The notes below the pieces were generated by a model that was not told the origin of the DNA, ran no database searches, and worked only from the letters and a program-made list of their open reading frames with translations. A stretch of DNA of 5,626 bases from Acidobacteriaceae bacterium (lineage in GTDB: Bacteria > Acidobacteriota > Terriglobia > Terriglobales > Acidobacteriaceae): positions 1 through 5,626 of the forward strand of contig DAHXOQ010000197.1 of the NCBI GenBank assembly GCA_027364815.1. The letters run 5' to 3'. This document shows, in pieces, positions 1-5,626 of this stretch; positions within the stretch are counted from its first letter, which is position 1; every line of letters begins with the position of its first letter. The position numbers were made by a program, and so were the translations under genes.

Positions 1-117
1 TCCCATGCCCGCCTGTATTTCATCCGCAATCAGCAGCGCGCCCGTCGAATTCGCCAGCCTGCGCGCCTCCCCAAAAAACTCCTCGACGATGCAGGAGTGG
101 AAGAAACGCAACTCGAA
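1..117 (-). pseudogene. Class III PLP-dependent aminotransferase fragment (N-terminally truncated, continues past base 1)
   Basis: Read from about base 93 down to base 1, the minus strand encodes EEFFGEARRLANSTG followed by ALLIADEIQAGMG. This matches the class III aminotransferase core (ArgD, GabT, RocD relatives), where the Asp of the ADE(I/V)Q motif contacts the pyridine nitrogen of pyridoxal phosphate. These enzymes transfer amino groups between amino acids or polyamines and 2-oxo acids in the cytosol; the substrate cannot be told from this piece. The motif normally lies roughly 180 to 220 residues into the protein. Here the frame hits a TAA at bases 118-120, only about 39 codons upstream, and paralogue A ends at 168. 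Residues before EEFF (about bases 91-117) no longer look like the family, and the other two minus-strand frames over 100-167 give nothing recognisable. I infer a 5'-deleted remnant. The catalytic Lys would lie outside the window. Family assignment is strong; pseudogene status is likely but depends on unseen sequence. Confidence 0.66.
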
Positions 118-167
118 TTAGCCGCAAATTCCGAAGATGAGTAATCGTCTAATCTAACTTGGAAACT

Positions 168-1334
168 CTACTTCTGCGCATCATCGGCGCCAACAATCTC
201 CACATCCACGCGGAACTGGTGATACTCGCTGAATCGTATATCATTCACATTTGTCTGCCGCTGCGCAAAAGTATCCCAACCGGCATGTTTATTGGCATTG
301 CCTTCAATGTTGAACCCTGTATAAACCAGTAATTGCTCTTGCGAGTAGGCCACGCTCTTCACCGGGCACATGTACTTCTTCCCGCCAATTTCCACTTCGC
401 CATAATCCACAAGCATATCTGCCGTCACAACCGCATCGTCGGGTTCCATATCGGCTAGCACTGTCATCCGCAGTATCCTTCCATTTGCCGGATCAATCGC
501 AATCTCTCCGTGATAAGCCGGCGCCTCTCGCTCCATGTCATTCATGACTGGCACACTCACTGAGTAATGCGAATACTGCTTTGGCACTATGTAATCAAAA
601 ATTGCTGCTTTTACGCCTCCCAACTTCTCCCAATGATTAAACCCCACAAAACCATGCGACGAATCAACAAGAATCACCTGCAATATCGGGCCAAACTCCG
701 CCTGCGTGCTCAGGGGACGCGGTTTGACATCGTTGCCCTGCCTGTTTGCCGAGGCATTATCAATCGCCTCATGTCCGTGGCGATAATAGACCATCACTGT
801 TGAACTTCCTGCAGGATGAAGCGGTTGATGTTGCTCTGCATCTGCAACAGTCCAAACTGAGTGTGGTGGTGTGTTGGCATATCGCGTTATCGTTCGCGCC
901 GCAAAAAAATTCGGCAGTGTAGGTATCAATTTCTCCGCATAATCTATGCCGCTCTTGTAGATTGCTTTCGCAGTCGCTATATCCGGCCTTGCATCACCCA
1001 CCAGATCCGCATCCGGCAGCGGAAGAAACATCGCAATATCCGCTATCACTGTCAGTGCCGCGCGCGATTCTTTCCCCGGCAATGCCGCCGCAGCCGCCTG
1101 CAGACGCACGTTATTGAGTTGTTCCGTCAACTCCACATCGTAGAGGCTGTTCGCCAATGCATGATCGCTCTTAGCCCTGTTTTCCGCGATCAGCTTCTCA
1201 AATTGCTCCACGCTCATCTTCTTGGTAGCCGCAAATGCCGATGGGCACACGGCAACCAGCAAAATCAATAAGAGGCCAATACCGTGCCAACCCATAAAAT
1301 TTCGAATTGATTTTGAAATGAAAAGCATCTTCAA
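168..1334 (-). CDS. Secreted protein of unknown function, paralogue A of a three-copy tandem array
   Basis: A protein of about 388 residues. The N-terminus is a Sec signal peptide: basic start, hydrophobic core LLLILLVA, then a likely signal peptidase I site AFA|A near residue 35, so the protein is probably periplasmic or exported. The mature part opens with an amphipathic KKMSVEQFEKLIAE helix and an LYDVELTEQL segment. It then has an Ala-rich stretch, the motif NFFAARTITRY (about 142-152), HWEK, FDYIVP, SHY, PAYHGEIAI and a VDYGEVEIGGKKY strand pair near 309-321. No catalytic motif or named domain is visible. From memory, similar proteins occur in many copies in acidobacterial genomes with no assigned function. 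Three starts are possible: GTG 1340, TTG 1334 and ATG 1328. I chose TTG because GCGGTG (1345-1340) lies five bases upstream and the position matches the ATG of paralogue C. It is the last gene of the array, 36 to 42 bases after paralogue B. Confidence 0.9.
   Translation of the reverse strand: MKMLFISKSIRNFMGWHGIGLLLILLVAVCPSAFAATKKMSVEQFEKLIAENRAKSDHALANSLYDVELTEQLNNVRLQAAAAALPGKESRAALTVIADIAMFLPLPDADLVGDARPDIATAKAIYKSGIDYAEKLIPTLPNFFAARTITRYANTPPHSVWTVADAEQHQPLHPAGSSTVMVYYRHGHEAIDNASANRQGNDVKPRPLSTQAEFGPILQVILVDSSHGFVGFNHWEKLGGVKAAIFDYIVPKQYSHYSVSVPVMNDMEREAPAYHGEIAIDPANGRILRMTVLADMEPDDAVVTADMLVDYGEVEIGGKKYMCPVKSVAYSQEQLLVYTGFNIEGNANKHAGWDTFAQRQTNVNDIRFSEYHQFRVDVEIVGADDAQK
1214..1253. repeat. 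40-bp segment identical to 2423-2462 (copy in paralogue A)
   Basis: It encodes the end of the signal peptide and the first mature residues (AVCPSAFAATKKM). It is identical base for base to the matching segment of paralogue B, and one mismatch later five more bases agree. The flanking protein sequence is clearly more diverged, so the identity is local. Confidence 0.85.
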
Positions 1335-1339
1335 TGCCA

Positions 1340-1345
1340 CACCGC
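1340..1345 (-). promoter_or_regulatory. Ribosome binding site deciding the start of paralogue A
   Basis: GCGGTG lies five bases before TTG 1334, the same spacing as in paralogue C. It overlaps the alternative GTG at 1340, which makes that GTG unlikely to be the start. The preceding AATC, ACAAG bases match the leader of paralogue C. Confidence 0.55.
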
Positions 1346-1376
1346 TTGTTTGATTCCCGATTTTAATCTAATCTCG

Positions 1377-2537
1377 TTACTTCGGCGCACCCTCCGAGCC
1401 CACCACCACACTCTCCGCACGGAACTGGTGATACTCCGTGAACCGCATATCATTCACCCGCGTCTGCGGCGGCCCCAGCGAACTCCAGATCTCATGCGTC
1501 CAACTGATCCCTTGCTCATCAATCTCGCCACCATGCTGCACATGCACCAGGGAAAGCACCACGCTCTTCACCGGTAAAATAAACTTCTTCCCGCCAATCT
1601 CAACCTCCCCATAATCCACCAAAAGGTTCGCCTTCGTCACCAACTCCTTCGGCCCCATCTCGGCAATCATCGAAAGCCGAAGTACTGTTCCATCCGTCGG
1701 ATTAATTGCAATCTCACCATGATAGGCGGGTGTAACAATCACATCTTTATCAAGCCATGGCTCATCCACCGTGTAATGCGACGCCATTTGCGGCACGGTG
1801 TAGTCAAAAACCGCAATCGTTGCGCCTTGCCGCTTTTCCCAATGACTCCAAGTTACCGTGCCATGCGCAGAATCAGCCATCACTGTCAGCAGCATCGGAC
1901 CGAACTCACTATCTGTGCTCAGGTTGCGCGTATTCTTGTCGTTGCCATCTTTGCTCGCTGATCCAGCGTCAATCACCTCGTGCCCATTGCGATAGAGCAC
2001 CGTCACCGTCGAATTTCCCGCCACATGCAACGACTCATAGATCATCTTTTCATTTTGATTCCGGGGCTGTTCCATCGGCACATCCATATAGCGCGTAATC
2101 GTGCGCGTCGCAAAAAAATTCGGCAGCTTCGGTGCCAGCTTCGTCGCATAATTCTGCCCACTCCTGAAGATTGCTTTTGCCGCCGCCGTATCCGGCGCTG
2201 CATCGTCTGGCAAGTCTGCCGCAGGCAGTCGCAGAAAAATTGCAATATCCGCTATCGCCGTCAACGCCTCGCGAGACAATGGCCCAGGCAACAGTGCCCT
2301 ATCACCGGCCAGCCTCGTCTCGCTGATTTGTTCCGTCAGCTCAATATCGTAGAGCTTCTCCGCCAGGTTTTTATCGCTCTTATCTTTATTTGCCGCAATC
2401 AGTTTCTCCAGCTGTTCCACATTCATCTTCTTGGTAGCCGCAAATGCCGATGGGCACACGGCGACCAGAAGCATCGCGAGCAGGCAAAGCCCACTCCACC
2501 AAGCTAATCTCCGACTTCTTGTTGAATTCAGAACCAC
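1377..2537 (-). CDS. Secreted protein of unknown function, paralogue B of the tandem array
   Basis: About 386 residues from GTG 2537, or 391 from the in-frame ATG at 2552. It has a Sec signal peptide with an RSRR basic region, a LLAMLLVAV core and a predicted AFA|A cleavage. It is closest to paralogue A: VDYGEVEIGGKK is identical, and in the 20 residues from there to PVKSV 17 match, against 10 for paralogue C versus A. Shared landmarks are LYDIELTEQ, NFFATRTITRY, SHWEK, FDYTVP, PAYHGEIAI and the tail YHQFR. No known domain is recognised. Start choice: ATG 2552 has no ribosome site (AATTCAAAA precedes it) and abuts a hairpin. The alignment with the starts of A and C falls on CTG 2540, next to GTG 2537, behind a GGTG at 2548-2545. 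I therefore prefer GTG 2537, with moderate certainty. It lies between C and A in the same direction and is probably cotranscribed with A. Confidence 0.9.
   Translation of the reverse strand: MVLNSTRSRRLAWWSGLCLLAMLLVAVCPSAFAATKKMNVEQLEKLIAANKDKSDKNLAEKLYDIELTEQISETRLAGDRALLPGPLSREALTAIADIAIFLRLPAADLPDDAAPDTAAAKAIFRSGQNYATKLAPKLPNFFATRTITRYMDVPMEQPRNQNEKMIYESLHVAGNSTVTVLYRNGHEVIDAGSASKDGNDKNTRNLSTDSEFGPMLLTVMADSAHGTVTWSHWEKRQGATIAVFDYTVPQMASHYTVDEPWLDKDVIVTPAYHGEIAINPTDGTVLRLSMIAEMGPKELVTKANLLVDYGEVEIGGKKFILPVKSVVLSLVHVQHGGEIDEQGISWTHEIWSSLGPPQTRVNDMRFTEYHQFRAESVVVGSEGAPK
2423..2462. repeat. 40-bp segment identical to 1214-1253 (copy in paralogue B)
   Basis: This is the partner of the segment in paralogue A. 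Paralogue C has a different sequence here (ASA|A cleavage region, no Cys), so the identity is specific to the A/B pair. Confidence 0.85.
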
Positions 2538-2555
2538 CAGGGCACACCACATTTT

Positions 2556-2580
2556 TGAATTCCGATTCTCTCGGAATTCA
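2556..2580. repeat. Perfect 10-bp inverted repeat (hairpin) before paralogue B
   Basis: The left arm tgaattccga (2556-2565) and right arm tcggaattca (2571-2580) are exact reverse complements around a five-base loop, ttctc. On the minus strand the hairpin sits in the leader of paralogue B, about eight bases before the GGTG ribosome site. There is no T-tract after it on the minus strand, so it is not a classic terminator. It could be an operator or an mRNA structure affecting stability or translation. A third GAATTC lies at 2524-2529. Confidence 0.75.
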
Positions 2581-2591
2581 CCAGCATTTGC

Positions 2592-2622
2592 AAGGGCCGT
2601 GCAATCAAATTGAACGGCCCTT
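2592..2622 (-). terminator. Candidate transcription terminator or attenuating hairpin after paralogue C
   Basis: Nine-base arms aagggccgt (2592-2600) and acggccctt (2614-2622) are perfectly complementary. The 13-base loop itself holds a small TCAA/TTGA stem. The hairpin begins 30 bases after the paralogue C stop codon, in the right place for a terminator. The U-run of a strong intrinsic terminator is missing on the minus strand, so it may be partial, or act as an mRNA-stabilising 3' structure. Confidence 0.5.
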
Positions 2623-2652
2623 CATCAAAGGTCTCTTCGCAGTATGCAATGC

Positions 2653-3762
2653 CTAGTGGTAATCACTGAAGCGAATATCGTTCATATGTGTCTGCCCCGG
2701 CCCAATCGTTTGGTTCATAGCAACTACCCAATTTTGCCCTTGGGCATCCAGCAAGCCTTCATGCTGCACGTGCACAACCACCAGCATCACACTCTTCGAC
2801 GGCAAAAAATATTGCTTGGAACCAATGGTGGTGTCAGCGTATTGCACCATCAGATTCTGCTGCATCACCAGTTCCTTCTTGTCCATATCCGCAATCATCG
2901 TGAAGCGAAGTATGGCGCCATCCGTAGGCCGGATCGCAATGCTGCCGTGGTAAGCCGGCGTTATCGTAGTTGCATGGCCTATCCAGGGCTCATTCACTAC
3001 ATAATGTGATACCGGCTGCGGCACCGTGTAAACAAACACCGCCGCCTTGTTCCCGGAAATCATCTCCCAGTGATCCCACTTCACCGAGCCCTGCGCCGCT
3101 TCAGTCAGCACTGACGAGAGAATTTCTCCGTACTCTGATCCCGTACTCACACCGCGTGTCTCTGTATCGTTGCCTGGCTTGGTTGCGGTTGCCGCATCAA
3201 TAATTTCGTGGCCGCCTTTATAAAGCACCGTAACCGATGAAACACCGACCTTATGTAGCAACTCATAAATCATCGTGTCCTGCGGGCGCGGCTGATACGG
3301 CGGCGTCGCCTGGTACCGCGTAATTACTCTGGTCGCAAAAAAATCCGGCAGTGAAGGAAGTAACTTCGACACATAAAGCTGCCCACTCTTGTATATTGCG
3401 CTTGCCGCCGCGGCATCCGGCGCAGCATCCGATATCTGATCCACTTTCGGTACCGTCTGAAAGGCGGCTAAGTCTGCAATCGCCGTCAGCGCATCGCGTG
3501 ATTCCGTTCCTGGTAACGATGCCAAATTACTCGCCAGCCGCGCCTCACTCAATTGCTCCGTCAGCTCCATGTCATATAGCTTCCCGGCCAGGTTGTGGTC
3601 GCCCTTATCCTTGTTAGAAGCTATAAACTTCTCTAACTGGTCAACGTTCATTTTCTTGGCCGCTGAAGCTGTGGGAGCTATTCCCACAAGTAAGATTGCA
3701 ACCAGAAAAACTCCAAGTCCATGTAAAAACACATGACTCAATTTCGTATTTAGAACCTTCAT
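2653..3762 (-). CDS. Secreted protein of unknown function, paralogue C (C-terminally shortened, first of the array)
   Basis: A protein of 369 residues starting at ATG 3762 behind a good ribosome site (AAGAGGTG). The signal peptide has a hydrophobic core FLVAILLVGIA and a predicted cleavage ASA|A after residue 34. The mature protein repeats the family plan: KKMNVDQLEKFIAS, LYDMELTEQL, DFFATRVITRY (140-150), WDHWE, FVYTVP, SHY, PAYHGSIAI, RPTDGAILRF, and a more diverged VQYADTTIGSKQY segment. It ends at YH followed by TAG, where both other copies read YH-CAG (Gln) and continue for 16 residues (QFR...). The stop could be one C-to-T change from that Gln codon, and the bases after it no longer resemble the paralogues. 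The Rieske gene lies 130 bases upstream, so this copy may have its own promoter. Function is unknown; whether the missing tail matters cannot be seen from sequence. Confidence 0.9.
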   Translation of the reverse strand: MKVLNTKLSHVFLHGLGVFLVAILLVGIAPTASAAKKMNVDQLEKFIASNKDKGDHNLAGKLYDMELTEQLSEARLASNLASLPGTESRDALTAIADLAAFQTVPKVDQISDAAPDAAAASAIYKSGQLYVSKLLPSLPDFFATRVITRYQATPPYQPRPQDTMIYELLHKVGVSSVTVLYKGGHEIIDAATATKPGNDTETRGVSTGSEYGEILSSVLTEAAQGSVKWDHWEMISGNKAAVFVYTVPQPVSHYVVNEPWIGHATTITPAYHGSIAIRPTDGAILRFTMIADMDKKELVMQQNLMVQYADTTIGSKQYFLPSKSVMLVVVHVQHEGLLDAQGQNWVVAMNQTIGPGQTHMNDIRFSDYH

Positions 3763-3767
3763 CGCTG

Positions 3768-3775
3768 CACCTCTT
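3768..3775 (-). promoter_or_regulatory. Ribosome binding site of paralogue C
   Basis: AAGAGGTG lies five bases before ATG 3762 and is the only good Shine-Dalgarno near it, which fixes this start. The leader AATC-ACAAG-GGTG recurs before paralogue A. Confidence 0.75.
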
Positions 3776-3825
3776 GTGGATTAGACATCAATTCTCGCCC
3801 AATGGTTCGACGATTGCAAACTTAA

Positions 3826-3854
3826 TTCATAGATTATTTTGTTTTCAACACCAA
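3826..3854 (-). promoter_or_regulatory. Possible sigma-70-like promoter for the paralogue array
   Basis: In the AT-rich gap before paralogue C, the minus strand shows TTGGTG (3854-3849), a 17-base spacer and TATGAA (3831-3826). An overlapping TTGAAA at 3848-3843 is a better -35 box but lacks a good -10 partner. The match is weak. Position and base composition are the main support. The rest of 3763-3892 shows no gene or clear hairpin. Confidence 0.3.
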
Positions 3855-3892
3855 TACTCCACCCAAAGACGCATCTGCCGCACTGCTGGTGC

Positions 3893-4993
3893 CTAGCTCC
3901 GCCAGTGCAAATCCACCGGCTCGTCAATCGGATGCTTTCCCCTCCCATCGATCCGCGCCTGCTTCAGCGCAAAGTACCACTTCGCCGGCTTATCCGCATC
4001 GTCAATCAGCATCAGGCTCGGATTATGCTTTAGTCCCTCCGCCTGCTCAACCATTGTCTGCACATCCTGCTCCACAAACATCCGCCCGAAGAATTTCGCA
4101 ATCGGCAGCACAAACGGCACGCGATAAAATACATTCCACGCCGCCACCACATCAATCCGGCACGTCGATCCCGTCACCGGAGTCACCGTCGTCAAGCTTG
4201 AAAACCACTTATCGCCACAACGAATCTGCTCCGTCCGTCGATTCGGTAGCACAAACTCAATTGTCGTCTCCACCGGATGCCCATAAACTCCCAACAGCTT
4301 GTACGGCGCAGAGTTCCCGCTCGGTGCATGCGCGCTCATCCGGAACCCCTCTGGCACCGCCTCAAACCGCTTCGTCTTTTCCCTGATCGAACTCTGCGAG
4401 CGCCACCACCAGGCCTGGTGTACAAACGGTCCATGCGCTGGATCCATCAGCCCCACAATCCCGTGATCCACATTCAGCGGCATATCTGCCGACAAATGCG
4501 CCGTCCGGTACTTCTCGCTAAATTTCTTCAGCTCCGGAACCGGCTTCAACTTCGACGCCTCAGTAACTCTGCCGGCGCCCGCACTCGGCACATAAACCCA
4601 CGCGTGTCCATCCCGCTCAACACAAGGAAACGCAGTCGCATAAATTTTCGTCGCATCCAATTTATCGTGGCTCGTCAGTGAAGGAATCTGCGTGCACTGT
4701 CCCGAGCACGGCTCAAAATCCCAACCATGGTATTTGCACGTCACCTTGTGCCCGTCAAACCAGCCCGCGCTCAGCGGAATCCCCCTGTGCGGGCAACTAT
4801 CGCGCATCGCAAAGAGCGCGCCCTCCGCTTTCCGCCCCACAATTAGCGGAATATCCAGCAGCATCGTCTTCGCCATTGTCTTCGGTCGCAGCTCGCTCGT
4901 CCTCAGCGCCGCATACCACTCGTCGTGAATCAATGTCGCGGTCGGCCCCGGTATCAGAACCCCCGACTCGGTCGTTGTTATTATGTTGGCCAT
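3893..4993 (-). CDS. Rieske non-haem iron oxygenase, alpha-subunit type
   Basis: A 366-residue protein from ATG 4993. The N-terminal Rieske [2Fe-2S] domain has C67-P-H69 and C86-K-Y-H89, spaced by 16 residues. The catalytic domain has D184-x2-H187-x4-H192, the Asp bridge to the Rieske cluster and two His ligands of the mononuclear iron in the NDO numbering pattern. A later acidic residue in FVEQD, probably D310, is the likely carboxylate ligand. The protein ends in LHWRS, as many single-component-type relatives do. Such enzymes use O2 and electrons from a separate reductase for hydroxylation, O-demethylation or desaturation (VanA, pheophorbide a oxygenase and Tic55 are relatives). No reductase or ferredoxin lies in the window, and the substrate is unknown. 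In-frame starts also exist at 5053, 5050 and 5005. I chose 4993 for its GGTGG site and because the added codons are AT-rich. The first of them overlaps the radical SAM stop, suggesting cotranscription. Confidence 0.94.
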   Translation of the reverse strand: MANIITTTESGVLIPGPTATLIHDEWYAALRTSELRPKTMAKTMLLDIPLIVGRKAEGALFAMRDSCPHRGIPLSAGWFDGHKVTCKYHGWDFEPCSGQCTQIPSLTSHDKLDATKIYATAFPCVERDGHAWVYVPSAGAGRVTEASKLKPVPELKKFSEKYRTAHLSADMPLNVDHGIVGLMDPAHGPFVHQAWWWRSQSSIREKTKRFEAVPEGFRMSAHAPSGNSAPYKLLGVYGHPVETTIEFVLPNRRTEQIRCGDKWFSSLTTVTPVTGSTCRIDVVAAWNVFYRVPFVLPIAKFFGRMFVEQDVQTMVEQAEGLKHNPSLMLIDDADKPAKWYFALKQARIDGRGKHPIDEPVDLHWRS

Positions 4994-4998
4994 CGACC

Positions 4999-5003
4999 CC
5001 ACC
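4999..5003 (-). promoter_or_regulatory. Ribosome binding site favouring the 4993 start of the Rieske oxygenase
   Basis: GGTGG lies five bases before ATG 4993, the same motif and spacing used by the paralogues. The upstream ATGs at 5005 and 5050 have poorer sites (GGGA seven bases away for 5005). Confidence 0.45.
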
Positions 5004-5049
5004 ATACCATTTTCCCACGCATAATATAGTGATGATTTTTCTATCCCCA

Positions 5050-5626
5050 TCACACGCCCACGGTTTCAAGCCCCCTCAACGCCGCCAATCTCGTCGTTTC
5101 CAAATCCCCGCGGTAAAACATATTAAACGTATCAAACGGAATCAGCCTTTTCCCATCAGGATGAGCGATATGAATGCAACCCTTCTTCACGCTCCTCACA
5201 TCGAACGCCTCCGCATCAATAAACTGCACAATCAGCACTCGAAACAAATTCTTGTACCCAAGATTCTTCGGCATCAAAATCTTCGGCAGGCAACACAGCA
5301 GTTCGCTCAGCGTACTTGCCTGCGACATCGGCGAATGATTCGTCGCAAATAATTTAAAGAGGTGATCGCGCAACCCCGCCTCCTGCTCATAAACAATTGT
5401 GTTCTTCGCCCCGTTAATCAGCACTTCCGGCGGAATCATTCCGGTCAGCGGCGTCACCTTCCCGTCAATCTTCAGCGCATACCCCATCGCCAGCGCATCG
5501 GGATGGCACGGCACAGGAATCAAATCCTCCGGTTTGAAAACATTCGTCTGCTTCAGAATTCGGCTCCTCACCTCCGTCAGCGTCAATCTATTTTCAGCAG
5601 AGCTGAAACCCTCCAACCGTCCCGCC
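5050..5626 (-). CDS. Radical SAM protein, tetraether-synthase/MJ0619-like (COG1964-type), C-terminal part
   Basis: The reading frame is open to the window edge, so only about the last 190 residues are seen; the CxxxCxxC radical SAM motif would lie upstream, outside the window. An internal TTG at 5616 is in frame, but GGA-CGG codons continue above it and the gene is not expected to start there. Visible marks are GRLEGF, RLTLTEV, the Cys-bearing LIPVPCHPDALAMGYAL, KVTPLTGMI, ELLCCLP, a FRVLIVQFIDAEAFDVRSVKKGC stretch with CIHIAHPDG, and PFDTFNMFYR. I recall this pattern from radical SAM proteins related to archaeal tetraether synthase (Tes) and MJ0619. Tes makes radical C-C bonds between lipid chains; bacterial relatives are implicated in membrane-spanning lipids. 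The conserved Cys may hold an auxiliary iron-sulfur cluster (inference). The exact substrate is unknown. Its stop TGA overlaps the first possible start of the Rieske gene, so the two are probably coupled. Confidence 0.8.
   Translation of the reverse strand, partial: AGRLEGFSSAENRLTLTEVRSRILKQTNVFKPEDLIPVPCHPDALAMGYALKIDGKVTPLTGMIPPEVLINGAKNTIVYEQEAGLRDHLFKLFATNHSPMSQASTLSELLCCLPKILMPKNLGYKNLFRVLIVQFIDAEAFDVRSVKKGCIHIAHPDGKRLIPFDTFNMFYRGDLETTRLAALRGLETVGV

Noticed and set aside
1220..1270. Possible lipoprotein signal (VAVC) in paralogues A and B
   Set aside because: The residue before Cys is Val rather than Gly, Ala or Ser. A normal AFA|A signal peptidase I site follows, and paralogue C lacks the Cys.
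1980..2507. A 175-codon open frame on the plus strand within paralogue B
   Set aside because: It is rich in Arg, His and Cys, as expected from the antisense of a GC-rich gene. A similar shadow exists opposite paralogue A.
2538..2552. ATG 2552 as the start of paralogue B
   Set aside because: No ribosome site precedes it, it abuts the hairpin, and the paralogue alignment places the start at 2540-2537. It is not excluded.
2556..2580. Intrinsic terminator reading of the palindrome before paralogue B
   Set aside because: The minus strand has A residues rather than a U-run after the stem, and the stem is AT-rich at its ends. Left as an inverted repeat of unknown role.
168..3762. Regularly spaced similar sequences as a repeat array or CRISPR
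   Set aside because: The spacing is about one gene length and the similarity is that of full-length protein paralogues. No short direct repeats with spacers are present.
4678..5352. A 224-codon open frame on the plus strand
   Set aside because: It lies opposite the Rieske and radical SAM genes, has low-complexity Ser/Pro/Arg-rich composition and no recognisable motif. It is a shadow of the coding strand.

Overview
The window carries five genes or gene remnants, all read from the minus strand, so transcription runs from high to low coordinates. I think the source is an acidobacterium (Acidobacteriota, Terriglobia-like). The three secreted paralogues resemble, from memory, a multicopy family typical of those genomes, and a radical SAM enzyme of the tetraether-synthase/MJ0619-like type would also fit there. 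This assignment is inference; no rRNA or marker gene is present.

Layout in order of transcription. (1) Bases 5626-5050: the C-terminal part of a radical SAM protein, running off the window. (2) Bases 4993-3893: a Rieske non-haem iron oxygenase, whose open frame touches the radical SAM stop codon, so the two probably form one transcription unit. (3) A 130-base AT-rich gap that may hold a promoter. (4) A tandem array of three related secreted proteins: paralogue C (3762-2653), B (about 2537-1377) and A (about 1334-168). The C-to-B gap holds two perfect inverted repeats; the B-to-A gap is only about 40 bases. (5) Bases 117-1: a fragment matching the cofactor-domain core of a class III PLP aminotransferase. 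A stop codon lies just upstream in its frame, with no room for the usual N-terminal half.

No stretch longer than about 130 bases lacks a gene. The radical SAM/Rieske pair looks like a small redox-modification module, possibly acting on membrane lipids. The paralogue array looks like a separate cell-envelope unit that has expanded by duplication. The most interesting points are the array itself (three different start codons at one homologous start site, a nonsense-truncated first copy, a signal-peptide segment identical in DNA between two copies), the hairpin pair between copies C and B, the broken aminotransferase next to the array, and the radical SAM/Rieske pairing.
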